The notes: a model not told the origin generated them from the sequence alone. DNA of 64,000 nt from Callipepla californica brunnescens (GCA_023055505.1 JALIRH010000014.1:15526501-15590500), one strand, 5' to 3'. Shown: positions 1 to 10,420, counted from the first letter of the stretch. Made by a program: numbers and translations.

Positions 1-299
1 CTGAAATAGGCCCTCCCTTCAATGCACACAATTTGATTTACATGTTTATATTTCTTTACTTGGTCATCTCTAGATATAAAGGTGCAAGTTGTTTCCCTAT
101 TTCTTTGGTCTGGGTATCCAAACCTAAGGAATTTAACTCCTGGGATAAAAGAATATGGCCTTTTTTTTTTTCCTTCCTCTTTGAGTACCATCCATCCTGC
201 ACCGAGCCTTTTGCTCTGAAAGGAAAACCTTTCCTGTCACAACATCAGTAATGGATATCGCTCTCTCAATTACCCCTTGCTTCGCCAGGAGAGCAACTG

Positions 300-500
300 A
301 TGCGCATCGTGTTTATCCAGCTCACTGAAGTGCTTTCATTATCTGAGAAAAGAGGTTAATTAGGATTTAATCAATCTTTTCATAGGGTACAGTTTCCTCC
401 TCTCCTATTTGCAATCCAAAAAGATGTCAGCTCCCAAAGCCATAATGCCCTCTTGATAAATCAAGTGGCAGCTAATGAGGTCCGTGTGGTCTCGGGAAGG
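300..500. promoter_or_regulatory. Candidate conserved non-coding element, homeodomain-rich
   Basis: Repeat-free, AT-rich DNA with TTAATTAG at 356-363, a TTTAATC/AATC run just after it, a TTTGCAATCC block and TCTTGATAAATCAAG near 452-466. Such a mix of homeodomain cores in unique intergenic DNA beside developmental genes is typical of enhancers. Conservation is inferred from appearance, not alignment. Confidence 0.35.
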
Positions 501-734
501 ACCCGGCTACCTGACCCGCTGCGGCTGTCACCTGCAGCTCTCCCCTGTCACCTTCCCGGGGACATCAGCAGATGCACAGAGCCATTTGGGAGCCACCAAG
601 CAAAGGAAGGTACCGGCAGCATAACACACACAGATGGGGGCGAGTGTGTGTGCACGTGTGTGAGCACATAGCTCTGAGCACTTCCAGGCTCAGTGCGTCG
701 TGCAGAAACTCTACCCTCCTGAAAGAGACAGATG

Positions 735-786
735 GGGTTTCTTTCTTTCTGCCCTTCTCTCTCCCTCTTTTTGTTTTTTTTTTTTA
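735..786. repeat. Pyrimidine-rich low-complexity tract
   Basis: A run of T and C with few interruptions, ending in 13 Ts. It follows a short GT-rich patch (about 643-665). Simple sequence only. Confidence 0.75.
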
Positions 787-1379
787 ATGGCGAACACCTT
801 TGCAACTGTAAGGGGCTGAACTTTCGAGGTGAATAAGAGATGCTAATGACGCCCGCTGCTGAAAGTTATGGATAATAAAAACATTTCCTCCCTTAAAAGA
901 AGCCTATGTAGAAGGATGCAGTTTCCTTCATTAGGCAGGAGGTTTTGTTCCTCCCTGAAAAGTGCCAGGAGCAAAACCGAACCTCTCTCCCCACGCTCCC
1001 TGCCCGCTGGCTCCTCACAGCTGCCCCAGCGACCAACAGCCCCCGAAGCAGAGGGGCTTCATGCTGACCACCATCGGCCAGGATCCTGGGTGAGATGCTG
1101 CCCCAGGACAGCTGTCCTCAGCCATGCAGCCTTCCTAGTGTCGAAAAGACCCAGAAGCATGTGGAATAATAATTCTTTTCTGAAGTATGTAAGCAGAGGA
1201 AGGTTAATCATCTTTGGCCACATGGCTGTTCTGCCCGTAGCTGCTGGCAGCACAGGGTCCGGTCTCATGCCCTGCGGTAGCCACGCTCGGGATTTCTTTC
1301 CCTGATTTTGGGAAATTCATTGTCTTTAGCACGGTCTGTAGGTTCAAAGTCTGCTTTCTCTCGGCGGGGCGCCTTTTCG

Positions 1380-1570
1380 AGGTTCATAAAGCTACGTTCA
1401 GAAATCCTCGGGCAGACCCAAAGCTGACAAAAGTGTCATTAAATAATGCTGCCGATGAATGAAGCTACCAAAGAAGACATAGTCCAGTTTGCATCTCAGT
1501 TACAAGAAGAAAGTGCAATGACAGAGTGAGTAATTGGCTAATTGTCTATACGGGCTCTATTTTAACAGTG
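1380..1570. promoter_or_regulatory. Candidate conserved element with a 27-codon micro-ORF
   Basis: Unique DNA of balanced composition. A 27-codon frame starts at ATG 1,446 and stops at TGA 1,527-1,529, with an in-frame TAA directly upstream (1,440-1,442). The peptide is rich in Glu, Gln, Ser and Thr; I do not recognise it. The sequence GTGAGTAA at 1,526-1,533 would be a strong splice donor. It could be a lncRNA or small-gene exon, or just a conserved enhancer core; TAATTGGCTAATTG follows at 1,531-1,544. Confidence 0.3.
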
Positions 1571-1783
1571 CAGTCGTGCGATCGCACCATCTGGGGGGAG
1601 CGGGGAGGGAGCCCCACGCACACACAAAGCCGCTTCCCGACACACAAGCCGTGTAACTGCCTCCTTCCCAGCCTGTCATGGGCAGCAGACCCCCCTCTAA
1701 AGCCCCCCAGTTCCGATGGAGACCCTGAACTTCTTCAGGCAGCACCCAACCAACGCGCTCAGGTTTTGCCGAGCAGTTCCCAT

Positions 1784-1842
1784 GGGTTGGGTTGGGTTGG
1801 GTTGAGTTGGGTTGGGTTGGGTTGAGTTGGGTTGGGTTGGGT
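1784..1842. repeat. GGGTT pentamer array with 20-bp higher-order unit
   Basis: The array repeats three GGGTT units followed by one GAGTT unit, giving a 20-bp period seen twice and then a final three GGGTT-type units. Nine G3 tracts with TT spacers give the + strand G-quadruplex potential. It is a pentamer and so differs from the vertebrate telomere hexamer TTAGGG. Confidence 0.92.
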
Positions 1843-1899
1843 GCTGCCAAAAGCATCCGCGGGTTTTTGAGCTCAGCCCGAAGCCCACCTGAGTTGTGC

Positions 1900-2000
1900 A
1901 CTGAAGTAACCCAAGTGGCGATGAAAGGTGATATCTGCCTGATTGCACTGCCGCTCTAATGAGAACAATTAAGCGGGTGATGTCGGATTGCTGGTGGGTG
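1900..2000. promoter_or_regulatory. Candidate conserved non-coding element
   Basis: Unique DNA with CTAATGAG, CAATTAAGCG and CAAGTGGC cores (homeodomain and NKX-type sites) next to the GGGTT array. Called on motif density and absence of repeats only. Confidence 0.28.
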
Positions 2001-2208
2001 CGGAGAGCCAGCAGCCCCGGCTGAGGCTTGCCCAGGTCCCGGTGCACGGCGTGCTCTATGGGACGTGCAAAATGATGGCATTTCCCCCTCCTCGCTGTGA
2101 AAAAGCTGAATTACTGCCTTTCAGTCCCCATCTATTTTCCCGCAAAGTTACCATGAAGCAAAAAAGTATAAATCACACTTTTAAGTGGGGCTGGCACCCG
2201 ACTCACAT

Positions 2209-2243
2209 GAAGAAGAAGAAGAAAAAAAAAAAAAAAAAAAGAG
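2209..2243. repeat. GAA / poly-A simple repeat
   Basis: Four GAA triplets pass into 19 consecutive As, then GAGG. Not attached to a recognisable retroelement. Confidence 0.9.
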
Positions 2244-2615
2244 GTAATGCCATAATGTAAAATAGTTAAAAGCTTATTAGAGCCGTTCAGGGCAGTATGA
2301 TTTCCACTTTGTTTCAGAACACCCCAAGCCCATCCTTTCATGCTATTGTGAAGGCAGCAATTCAAATCTCCCTTTGTCAGTATGAATGGCCCCTCTTAAA
2401 GCTCTTTTATGCCAACATATTCCCTACAGGCATATGCCCTTTAGCTCTATTACTGATTTACCCAAGTATTCAGCCCATACCTTCTGCTTTTCTTTTTCAC
2501 TTACTGAAGTTCCACATGACACGAGCTGCAGCCCCTGCTCCGGGGCCGGCCCCGCACCCCGGCCCCAAATGGGGATGCTGCTGTCTCCGTCGCTATCTAT
2601 CTCAACGGGAAAAGC

Positions 2616-2624
<9 letters not shown>

Positions 2625-2658
<34 letters not shown>
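2625..2658. repeat. Poly-A run, 34 bases
   Basis: The longest homopolymer in the window, preceded by a short CA repeat (2,616-2,624). No retrocopy body is seen upstream, so it is taken as simple sequence. Confidence 0.92.
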
Positions 2659-2659
<1 letters not shown>

Positions 2660-2839
2660 GAACAGAGGAGACTTTCCCAATGATTGATTTTTTTTTTCTC
2701 CCCCCACCCCGCACCTCTTCCCCTCCTTTCCAGCCCCACATTTGTCAGCACAAACAAACGAGCGAGGGTCCGTGCCTCCCCCCGCCCGGCCATAGGCGAA
2801 AAGGAGCCTTGGGGGCTTCGAGGGGGGAAAATGCGAGTG

Positions 2840-3010
2840 TAAAAACGCAAGTGGGCCTATTACCTCTACTTACCCTAATTAGACTTGCTTTGAAGGGCTA
2901 TTCAGAGGTTTTGAAAGGCTGTCCTCTCCCTGCATCTCATTGTGCAATGTTTGCAGAGACATTTGCATCTGTTTGTGCTTCTGAAAATAGCACTGGATGC
3001 TTTCAAGAAA
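2840..3010. promoter_or_regulatory. Candidate conserved non-coding element
   Basis: Repeat-free, with CTAATTAG near 2,876-2,883, TGCAATGTTTGC and TTTGCATCTGTTTG. The dense set of homeodomain, octamer-like and forkhead-like cores suggests an enhancer. Not aligned to any genome. Confidence 0.35.
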
Positions 3011-3088
3011 GCCAAACCACCTCCGAGCCCCGAGCTCCGAGCCCCGGGGCCGCTCCGAATCTGCTCCACTCCGGGGACAGCATCTCTC

Positions 3089-3150
3089 CCCGGGGGGGAC
3101 ACGGCCGTTCCCGGGGGGGACCCCGCCGTGCCCGGGGGCTCGGGGCTCGC
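3089..3150. repeat. GC-rich 21-bp minisatellite
   Basis: Two full units (3,089-3,109 and 3,110-3,130) of CCCGGGGG... followed by a CGCCGT-like end, then a partial third from 3,131. It lies in a short CpG-rich patch (about 3,020-3,170) flanked on both sides by AT-rich unique DNA. The 21-bp period keeps frames open, so the short ORFs across it are artefacts. Confidence 0.8.
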
Positions 3151-3169
3151 CGCTGCTCCCCGTTTAAAC

Positions 3170-3290
3170 AATTGCCCTTAACAATGCAATTTGAGGCAGA
3201 AAATCTGCTAACTAGATTAAATCCAGATGACACAGGACGCAGAAACAAAACAAAACCCCCCAAAAATCGAGGCTAAAGCAAATGGTAGGC
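3170..3290. promoter_or_regulatory. Candidate conserved non-coding element
   Basis: After the GC-rich patch the sequence turns abruptly into unique AT-rich DNA with AACAATTG, TTAACAATG and CTAGATTAAATCC. It contains SOX-like and homeodomain-like cores. Confidence 0.3.
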
Positions 3291-3479
3291 ACCCTAACAG
3301 GATAGAAAGTGTGAAATCCATGCAGAGCTAGAGAGAATAGCGGGCAGCGCAGGCCGGGCTTTCATACGCATATGGCCTTGACCATTTGACTCTGGGCCCA
3401 TTGAGGTGATCAGCTGGAGACGGGAAGGGGCATCTCTGGAAGCACACACGCCCCGCTCGCTCCTCGCAGAAAGCCCAGG

Positions 3480-3660
3480 AAAATAAAGCTGCGCAAAGGT
3501 GATTGATAGTAAACATTTTGTAATTTGGGAGGATTAAACTTTCGGATGATCTTGATCAGGTTCTCAAGGCATTGCCAGAATGCAATTACATTAGAATAGC
3601 CGCGGCAGGATCGCTGCTGGCAGAGCCACAATATCCGCCAAAGAAAGGGGGTGTGAATGG
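3480..3660. promoter_or_regulatory. Candidate conserved non-coding element with bicoid-type site
   Basis: Unique DNA containing GTGATTGATAGTAAAC (PBX/MEIS- and forkhead-like), GGATTA (the reverse of TAATCC, a PITX/OTX-type core) near 3,530, and AATTACATTAG. Called on motif content only. Confidence 0.35.
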
Positions 3661-3889
3661 GACAAAAGGGTTAATTTGAATACGTGCTGAAAAGACTGGA
3701 GGTGGACGAGGAACTCTGCAAGGACTTCATCAGGAGCCATGGGCAGAAGGAGACGGTTTTGCAAACACAGAGGGCGAGCGGAGAGGATGTTTGTAAAGCA
3801 CACTCGGAAAGGGGGGGAAAGAACATAAAGAGCCACAAAGCTCAAACTGCTTCTTTCTTCCACTGCCCTCGGCTACGCTCAGAGGAGCA

Positions 3890-3997
3890 CTTCAGATGGA
3901 TTAATCACAGGGAAAAACAATAGGATAAAAGTCGTCTTCTGCTGGAGATCTCTCCTCCGTCCGTCTGTCTTCTGTCCATCTGTCCTCTGTCCATTTG
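3890..3997. promoter_or_regulatory. Paired bicoid-type site and CTGTCC-like low-complexity tract
   Basis: GATTAATC at 3,899-3,906 is a perfect palindrome built from two PITX/OTX-type half sites, a form favoured by paired-class homeodomain dimers. It is followed by a degenerate CTGTCC/GTCCAT repeat at about 3,960-3,997. Confidence 0.3.
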
Positions 3998-3999
3998 CA

Positions 4000-5510
4000 C
4001 AGTTGCACATTCCCACCCCACCAGCAGGATGCAAGCTCTCGGACCGGGCATGGACCCAGCACACTCTGGGGATCGGCATCTCTTCCCCTGGGACTGAGCT
4101 TCTGTGTTCTGCACCTCTGGGGGCTTGGAGTCCCACAGTATTTTTACAAGGGACTCATTAGGATGAAGGTCAGATAGCTCCCCAGAAACGCACGGCAGGG
4201 TTTAAGGATGCAAATCTATTCTGCTGCTCCAGAGACAATACACTCCCCAGTGCCAGAGGAATCCTCCCGCTAGCTCAGGCACCCATGACATGTGCTTTTC
4301 TACTCAGCTTTTTAACTTTTAAATACACACTGGCATCTGGAAAATGCTTCCATGTGCAGGATAGGCCTGGCTGCTCTGGGTGGCCAGGAAGCAGCAATGT
4401 TCCCCACCGGGCTGTGTTCCCCCTGCAAGGTGACAGGGGAGATCATCTGTCACCTCCTCCCCATCCTGCCTGGTACTGTGGTTGCATCTACCCCACAGCA
4501 GCACTTCTTTAAAGACGGATGTAATGTCACGTGCCCTCCTAGGTGCTCTGGGATCTGAGGCTGGATTTGGTCAGCGAGGCCTGAAGCCAAGCAGGATTGA
4601 AGAACACAGGTGGGGGAAACCCAGGTTTCAAAAGAATTGGTGACAACACAGTGTCAATTCTGCCAGCCTGTGATTTATGGCAGATCTCACACTGCAGCTC
4701 TCAGCACAGTGGATGGGGGCTGTGTGAAGCTGTTGCTGTCTCGGTTAGGGTGAGAGCAGCAGCTGGGCATGGCTTTGAGTTCCATGCTCAAGCAGAATAG
4801 TGACCCTCAGTACCCCAAATCAGCCCTGAGTTCCCCAGCAGGTAGGTGGCTGTGCGAGCCAGCAGCTGTTCCTGCTCTTAAGGGCACTAAGAGCTGTTCA
4901 GAGCCAGGCACTGCACGACAGCAGTGGTAAGGCCCTGCTTCCCTTTCAGACTCCTGCAGGGCAGTGCTCGTAGTGACAGTACCAGCACTATGGACAGGGC
5001 TGTCCCCACCTCCATGGATATTCCCACCCCAAGGGACTGTGTCACCCCTGGGGACAGTGCGCCAGCCTGGCTGGCTCTCTGGTGATGGCAGCCCTGCAGT
5101 AAGTCAAGTCAGGGCTTGGTATCCTCCGTGGTGCTTGCTCCAGCCTATTTTTGACATCCGAGATGCTGAATTCCAGAATTCCAGCTCTCTCTGACAGAGA
5201 TACAGAAGCGTTCAACACCATTCTGTCTGTTTGGGTCACACACTACCTCCATGCTCTGTCTCTACCTCATGACACATTCTCCAAAAGCAACTCAAGCCTC
5301 TTTGCTTTCTACATGGAGCAAAGCAGCCCCTGAAGGGAAGCCCTATTCCCATCTCCCCATCCTGCTTCACCAGCCCCACAGCAGCAGAACCCACGTGGCA
5401 GCCCAGGGCCCCTTTTTGGGGGGAACACGTGTGCCTGCACTTTGCTCCCCGCGCTGCCAGCTTTTGGGGGGGACTCTTCCACTGGGTTGGGTTTTGTTTC
5501 CTTTGAGAAC
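4000..5510. other. Intergenic, nothing recognised
   Basis: Unique-looking DNA of medium GC content. No CR1, RNA gene, simple array or coding frame with family resemblance was seen. Confidence 0.5.
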
Positions 5511-5514
5511 ACCC

Positions 5515-5700
5515 CGTGTTTGCGTTGCTCTTTCTCCTCGGCACAATGCTGCTCTCCATTTCCTCGGCCGGAGCTGGTGCGGGCGTCAGATCTCGGCTGA
5601 GCGAAGTCGCAGGGGTCGCGGGTCACCCGAGGGCAGTGGGGACAGACAAAGTCCCTTCAGCACTAATGTAAGCCGGGGAGCGGCGCGCTGAAAGCGCATC
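5515..5700. promoter_or_regulatory. Small CpG-rich islet
   Basis: A local cluster of CpG dinucleotides (GGCCGG, GCGGGCG, GGTCGCGGG, GGAGCGGCGCGC) within CpG-poor surroundings. It is too short for a standard CpG island and has no attached ORF. It could be an orphan island marking an enhancer or a non-coding transcript start. It leads straight into the AT-rich element that follows. Confidence 0.35.
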
Positions 5701-6090
5701 CACTTGAGACTATCTACAAGGCACTCAGCCCTCTCTAAGGGCTTATAATGTTGACTCTGCTGTCATTGGATCCAGCCCCGCTATAAGCCCTGGAGGTATG
5801 GGGAGCTTAGAGACATTCATTCAGAAAAATAAATCCCCCTGCTCCCATTCTCTTCATGAAGATAAATATACCACAAACAGAACAAGGAAAGAGGCTGAAC
5901 TCCTGATCTCTGCTCCAGCCACTTAAAAACGCACGTTAAAAAAAAAAAAATACAACAACGCTTCATTGGGCTCCTTTATTGTTTGCCATTAAAAAATAAA
6001 GCAAAACAGATGAAGTTTATTAGACTCCAAAGCAGTTTACAAGTATGTTTTATTAGCAAAAGTTGCTTCCAGCGTGACGTCACTTCAAGT
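5700..6090. promoter_or_regulatory. Candidate conserved element with full CRE
   Basis: Repeat-free AT-rich DNA with GGCTTATAATG, TACCACAAAC (RUNX-type) and several ATTA cores. It ends with TGACGTCA at 6,075-6,082, a perfect palindromic cAMP-response/ATF site. A 12-A run lies at 5,939-5,950. Called from motif content. Confidence 0.38.
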
Positions 6091-8636
6091 CCCTTCCAGA
6101 GATAAATGGGGTTTGTTTGCATTTGAGCTCAGTCTGGGCAGCACTGTGGTTTGTCCAGGGCTGTGTAGATCCACAGGAACCATGGCACTGTGGCCTGAGG
6201 CCACCAAGCAACACCCATTGTGACTCCCAGTGCAGTTGTCACCAATTGGCTCATAGTCAGTTTCACCTTTATTACTCTTGTCCAAGATTTTTGCTGACAT
6301 CGAACGCTGCTGATACAACCCTTAGCACTTGGCAGTGCTGATGGAGCTTTGGGTGATTGCATACATATGAAACATTCCTTTCATCGGTTCCTTGGTGTCC
6401 CCTGGGGTTGTAAAAAGAGCAACAGCTCCCTCCATGTCTGTCCCTGTCTGTAGGTACATCCCAATTGGGGTGCTACCAGCAGCAAGTTGGTTTCTCATGC
6501 CTGGAGCTGCCCATTCAATCTGCTGAGCTCAGGTTCGAGCTGTCCATGAGCTGCTCTAAGTGTCACTCAGTCTGGAAAGTGGGACATGCTGAAGGTCTCC
6601 AGCAGGAGGAAAGCTCAGCGGGGTCCCTGATCTCAGCTATGGCAGCATCAGTCCAACCATCAGGTGTTAAAGCCTCAGCAGGCTTCTAAGTGCCACAAAT
6701 TCTTTTTCAGACAGAAAAACACACAGAATGTGGGTGCTCCAGCAAACAGACCTCTGTCTTCCACCTCTGTTTTCTGTTCCCAGTCACCCTGGTTGGCACA
6801 GAGGGGACAACAAGTGGCTGTTGCCCACAAGGGCTTGGGGAGAAGCTGCTGCTGGCAGCTGGGCTCTGGGGCACAGTGTGAGGACCTGAGGCTCTGTGAG
6901 CTGCAAAACATGCACAAAGGGGGAAAGTTGTTGCCTTGGGGAGGGATCAGGCAGCACTGATCAAACAGCTGATCCAAAGGGGAATAATGGGATTTTGCAG
7001 GATTCACACTGATGCTCAGATGAGAGGAGCTTCTGCTTGCTTGCTTGCTTTCAAGGCACTGAACGAGCACCTAAAAAGCCCCTCTAAAACCTGCCTTTGC
7101 TGAGCTAATTATTATCACAGGAGCTATTAGACAAAAGCTCAATGGCTTTTCCAGTGTCTCTGCAACAGCTTCAGGGCTGCCTCAGTCCCAAGAACCGCAG
7201 CTTCCTTTTTGCCACAATGCTTTTCAAAGTATTTCAGCACTGATTTTTACCCCTACAGAAAACACCCATGGAACAGATGAGCACTCAAAGCTCAGTCCTC
7301 CCTCCTCACACCTGTGCACGCTGCACCCACTCAGCACAGTTCTGTCCGTACTCAGAGCCCACTGGGGCAACCCTGAATGTCACAACAGAGTATCCAGTTG
7401 TTGAGCAGTGAGACCTGCAGGAAGCCTGTGCCCAGAGAGGGCTATCCAGTGACTTACTGAAGGGGGTCACTGACACCTCATCCCCAAGGAGCAGCTGCCC
7501 TGGGAAGCCCCCAGAACAGGGAGGGGGGGTGGGGTTGGGGGTTTCTGCCTGAGCAGTTCACCAGAGGGTTTATGCACTGTTTTGTTCCTAATTTATTATT
7601 ATTATTATCATTTCATTTTCAGAAGGAGTTCAAGTTGCATGGTTTTTCGACAGGTTATGCAAGGAAAAGTAGGAAGTGAGAAGCAAAGCGAGAAGTAATA
7701 AGCACATAAGCAAAGAGCACAGTTGGGTGGTTTGTGGGGAAAAGCCACTGATTGGAAAGCACAAAACCTGCACCTCTGCAAACAGCAACTAGGTCTGGAG
7801 GGGCACAGTTTCATCCCTCAGCATCCCACCCATGAACCCACCCTGCCAGCAGCCTGGGGGATGTGAGTTGAAAACATCTTGCACACTGCTTTAGTCTGAG
7901 CCAGCAGAGATGCAGGCCTGACCCTGCTTTTCCTCATATTTAAAAAATATTGCAGCAAACCTCCTCCAAAAAGAAGCTGTTGATGAAGTAAGGAGGTGGA
8001 ATTGTTAGTGGGAATGCAGCAGTCACTGCTCAGAATCCCACCAGCCCCGCGCTGGTCCTTGCTCCACTCTCAGCAGCGGTAGCGATTCCTTTCCCATTGT
8101 TTTGAGGGGGCTCTTCGAGATGAATGGACTTTTTTTTTCCCCCATAAGTGAACATCTGAACAAAACCTTTCCAGCGACGCTGGGAGAGACTCCTGATGGA
8201 CAGCCAGGAAATGGAGCGATCCATCACTGCCGGCGGCCGAGCGCTGGCACCAGGCTCAGATTTCGGAGCAGAGCCCGGTAATGAAACGCTCTCATTTGCA
8301 CTACCTGAGCAGCTCACCCATCCCTGGCAATCCCCTGATGTACGGAGTTAAACACATCACGGACGAGTTGGAAGGGGCTGCTCCTTCACACTGGCACAGC
8401 CACACTGGCGTGGCTGGAAGATGTCCCTGGGGCTATGTCCTGGGGCCGGGGTGATGTCTCTGATGTACACTCAGTGCATCTTGTGCACCCTGTGCACACA
8501 CTGTGTTGTTCCCTTCACACTTAGCCCCAGCATTGCCCACCATTGCCAAATTTGACATAAGAAAATGCCATCTCTATGTGCCTGAAAACACGAGGGGTTT
8601 TATGGCCCTGTGTGTGCTGAAGCTGGGCAGCAATAA
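6091..8636. other. Intergenic, only simple sequence recognised
   Basis: Mostly featureless. It contains a short GCTT run (7,034-7,050), a G-rich tract (7,519-7,541, listed separately) and an ATT run (7,592-7,607). No coding or mobile-element body is recognised. Confidence 0.5.
7519..7541 (+). other. G-quadruplex motif
   Basis: Four G tracts (3, 7, 4 and 5 Gs) separated by loops of 1, 1 and 2 bases. Short loops of this kind favour a very stable parallel quadruplex on the + strand. No neighbouring promoter is seen. Confidence 0.75.
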
Positions 8637-8800
8637 TAGAATCACAGTCATGGAATCATAGGATTCTATTATGGGATCACAGAAGGGTTGGGTTGGAAGG
8701 GACCTTGAGGATCATCCAGTTCCAATCCCACTGCCATGTGCAGCAACCACTAAATCAGTCTCTAGATCAGGTTGCTCAGAGCCTCATCCAGCCTGGGCAA
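8637..8800 (-). mobile_element. CR1 LINE 3' fragment
   Basis: Read on the + strand it begins with the reverse complement of the CR1 tail (ATAGAATCACAG...), then GGGTTGGAAGGGACCTTGAGG, the CCAGTTCCAATCCC block and GTTGCTCAGAGCC. These are the usual antisense landmarks of the avian CR1 3' UTR. The 5' side is truncated near 8,800, as in most avian copies. Confidence 0.9.
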
Positions 8801-9400
8801 GATGAGGCATTTATTTCCTCACAACCAACCCTGTTAAAATGTTAGGAGATTTTTCAGGGCTCATCCCCTCTTCCTCGAGCACAGATAGATGTGAAGCAGT
8901 GCTGCTCACCTGGAGCTGGCACAAGGAAAACCCGTGAGTGAGGAAGATGATGTGGAGTCGATTCATTGAACCAACAAGGAAAGCTGATGACTCTTTTGAT
9001 TTATGGGTACCAACAGGTGCACAGAAGCACCTTCTGACATACCACCATATGGATCAAGACAACACACCAGCCTTGCAGTTTCTTCTCATCCTCACCCCTT
9101 CTTCTGACCCCAGAGGTGTGCTCTGGGGGGACCATCACTGGCCAACCCCTAAAACAAAGCACCAAGACATCAGTCCCCATCAGCCCCCAGCTCTTCTCCT
9201 TTCCCCTCCACAGAAGTCAGCTATTTTGTTGTGTGTACACACAGAAAACAAGGAGCTGCCCCTTGTTCTCCTCCGGCCATGACACATCAAATTATCCTGC
9301 CTCCGAATATCCCATCTGGCTGTTAGTTTTTAACTTTTTTTTTTCTTTTTTTTGCCCCCTCTAGGTTGTTTCTGCTTTCCTCCTCCTCCTTTCTCTGCTC
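8801..9400. other. Intergenic, nothing recognised
   Basis: Unique DNA of mixed composition with a T-rich stretch (about 9,332-9,353). No gene seen. Confidence 0.45.
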
Positions 9401-9790
9401 TCCAGCCCATGTGTAAAAGTAGCAGGGGGGCCTTTATTAAAGGCAAAGCCCCACGGCAGCAGCTTCCCAGCCAAACTGCTCTTGTATTACTTTTTGATGA
9501 GTTTTCAATTTAGGCCTTTGCAGACAGGGGGAAGAAGGCGACTTGAGAGACAGAGGGGGGAAAAAAATGCAACAGATGGGGCCGATTGTGCTCTCTAGGC
9601 AAATTAAGGAAGACATCTGTAGCTCCCAAATACTGGTGGTCTAAAGCAATTAGTCCCCTGTGAAAAGGGGCCTCTCTGAGCCTCCTCCAGCCAATCCGCA
9701 CCCCAGCAGCACTCACGTTACAATGGCCTTGACCACAATTCACTGAGCCAAAAAAAAAGAAAGATTAATCCAGGAGGAGCTGTGCGGCCG
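9400..9790. promoter_or_regulatory. Candidate conserved non-coding element
   Basis: Repeat-free DNA with a GCCTTTATTAAAGGC near-palindrome (9,431-9,445), AGCAATTAGTCC, and a compact cluster at about 9,718-9,745 with ACAATGG (SOX-type), CCTTGACC (NR5A/ERR-type in reverse) and GACCACAA (RUNX-type in reverse). TAATCC (PITX/OTX core) lies at 9,766-9,771. Motif calls only. Confidence 0.38.
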
Positions 9791-9933
9791 GGCTGGAGTT
9801 GCTAGGCTTAAAAGGGAAGGTTACGTACTTTTCTGCCCGAGTTTTGGGCAGAAAAGCAGGGTGCTATGTGGTTTTCTTTCTCTTTCCTCCTGTCACCCAA
9901 TGTGTACCTGTTTTACAAGTGGTGGTTGGGATC

Positions 9934-9966
9934 GTGTGTGTGTGTTTGTGTGTGTGTGCGTGTGTG
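9934..9966. repeat. GT dinucleotide microsatellite
   Basis: About 16 GT units with two single-base interruptions. Likely polymorphic. Confidence 0.92.
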
Positions 9967-10109
9967 CCCTGTACCAGGAATGAACTGCAATCTGTGAATT
10001 GCTCAGGGACCTCAATTTTCCACTGGCTTGCTTGGAAAGTGGTGAATGAAGACACAAACCCCCGCGGTTGGAATTATCTCCTGCAGCCCTCCTTGGTCCC
10101 CCTCCCTCC

Positions 10110-10420
10110 TGTACAGAAAGAAGCTGTTATATGATAAGACCCTTCTGCAAGCGATAATTATAATGATTGTTATGGTGCCAGGGTTCTGCTTGCACAATTG
10201 GAAATAGGAACTCCGGCTGAGCTAATCCGGCCGTGTGGTCCCTTGTTTCATTCGACGTCAGGAAGCTGAGAGTGGAAAATTCAGAAAAGGACTTTACCCG
10301 AGCTGGTTATGAGCCCCCTCCCCCTGCCCTCCTCTCTCTTGGCTCTTTTATTCATGCATATTTATGATCAGTAGATCTCAGCGGACGAGGGGAAGAAAAA
10401 AAAACCAACACGCATACAGA
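10110..10420. promoter_or_regulatory. Candidate conserved non-coding element with TAATCC and CRE-like sites
   Basis: Unique DNA with GATAATTATAATGATTG, TAATCC at 10,223-10,228, CGACGTCA at 10,253-10,260 (one base from a full CRE) and TTTTATTCATGCATATTTATGATC at about 10,346-10,369, which offers HOX/CDX-like and POU-like cores. One of the most enhancer-like stretches in the window by appearance. Confidence 0.42.

Noticed and set aside
1784..1842. Interstitial telomere repeat
   Set aside because: The unit is the pentamer GGGTT, not the hexamer TTAGGG, in either strand or phase.
2386..3276. 296-codon + strand frame
   Set aside because: It runs through a 34-base poly-A (poly-Lys) and the 21-bp GC minisatellite, so the frame stays open because of simple sequence. 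No domain is recognisable.
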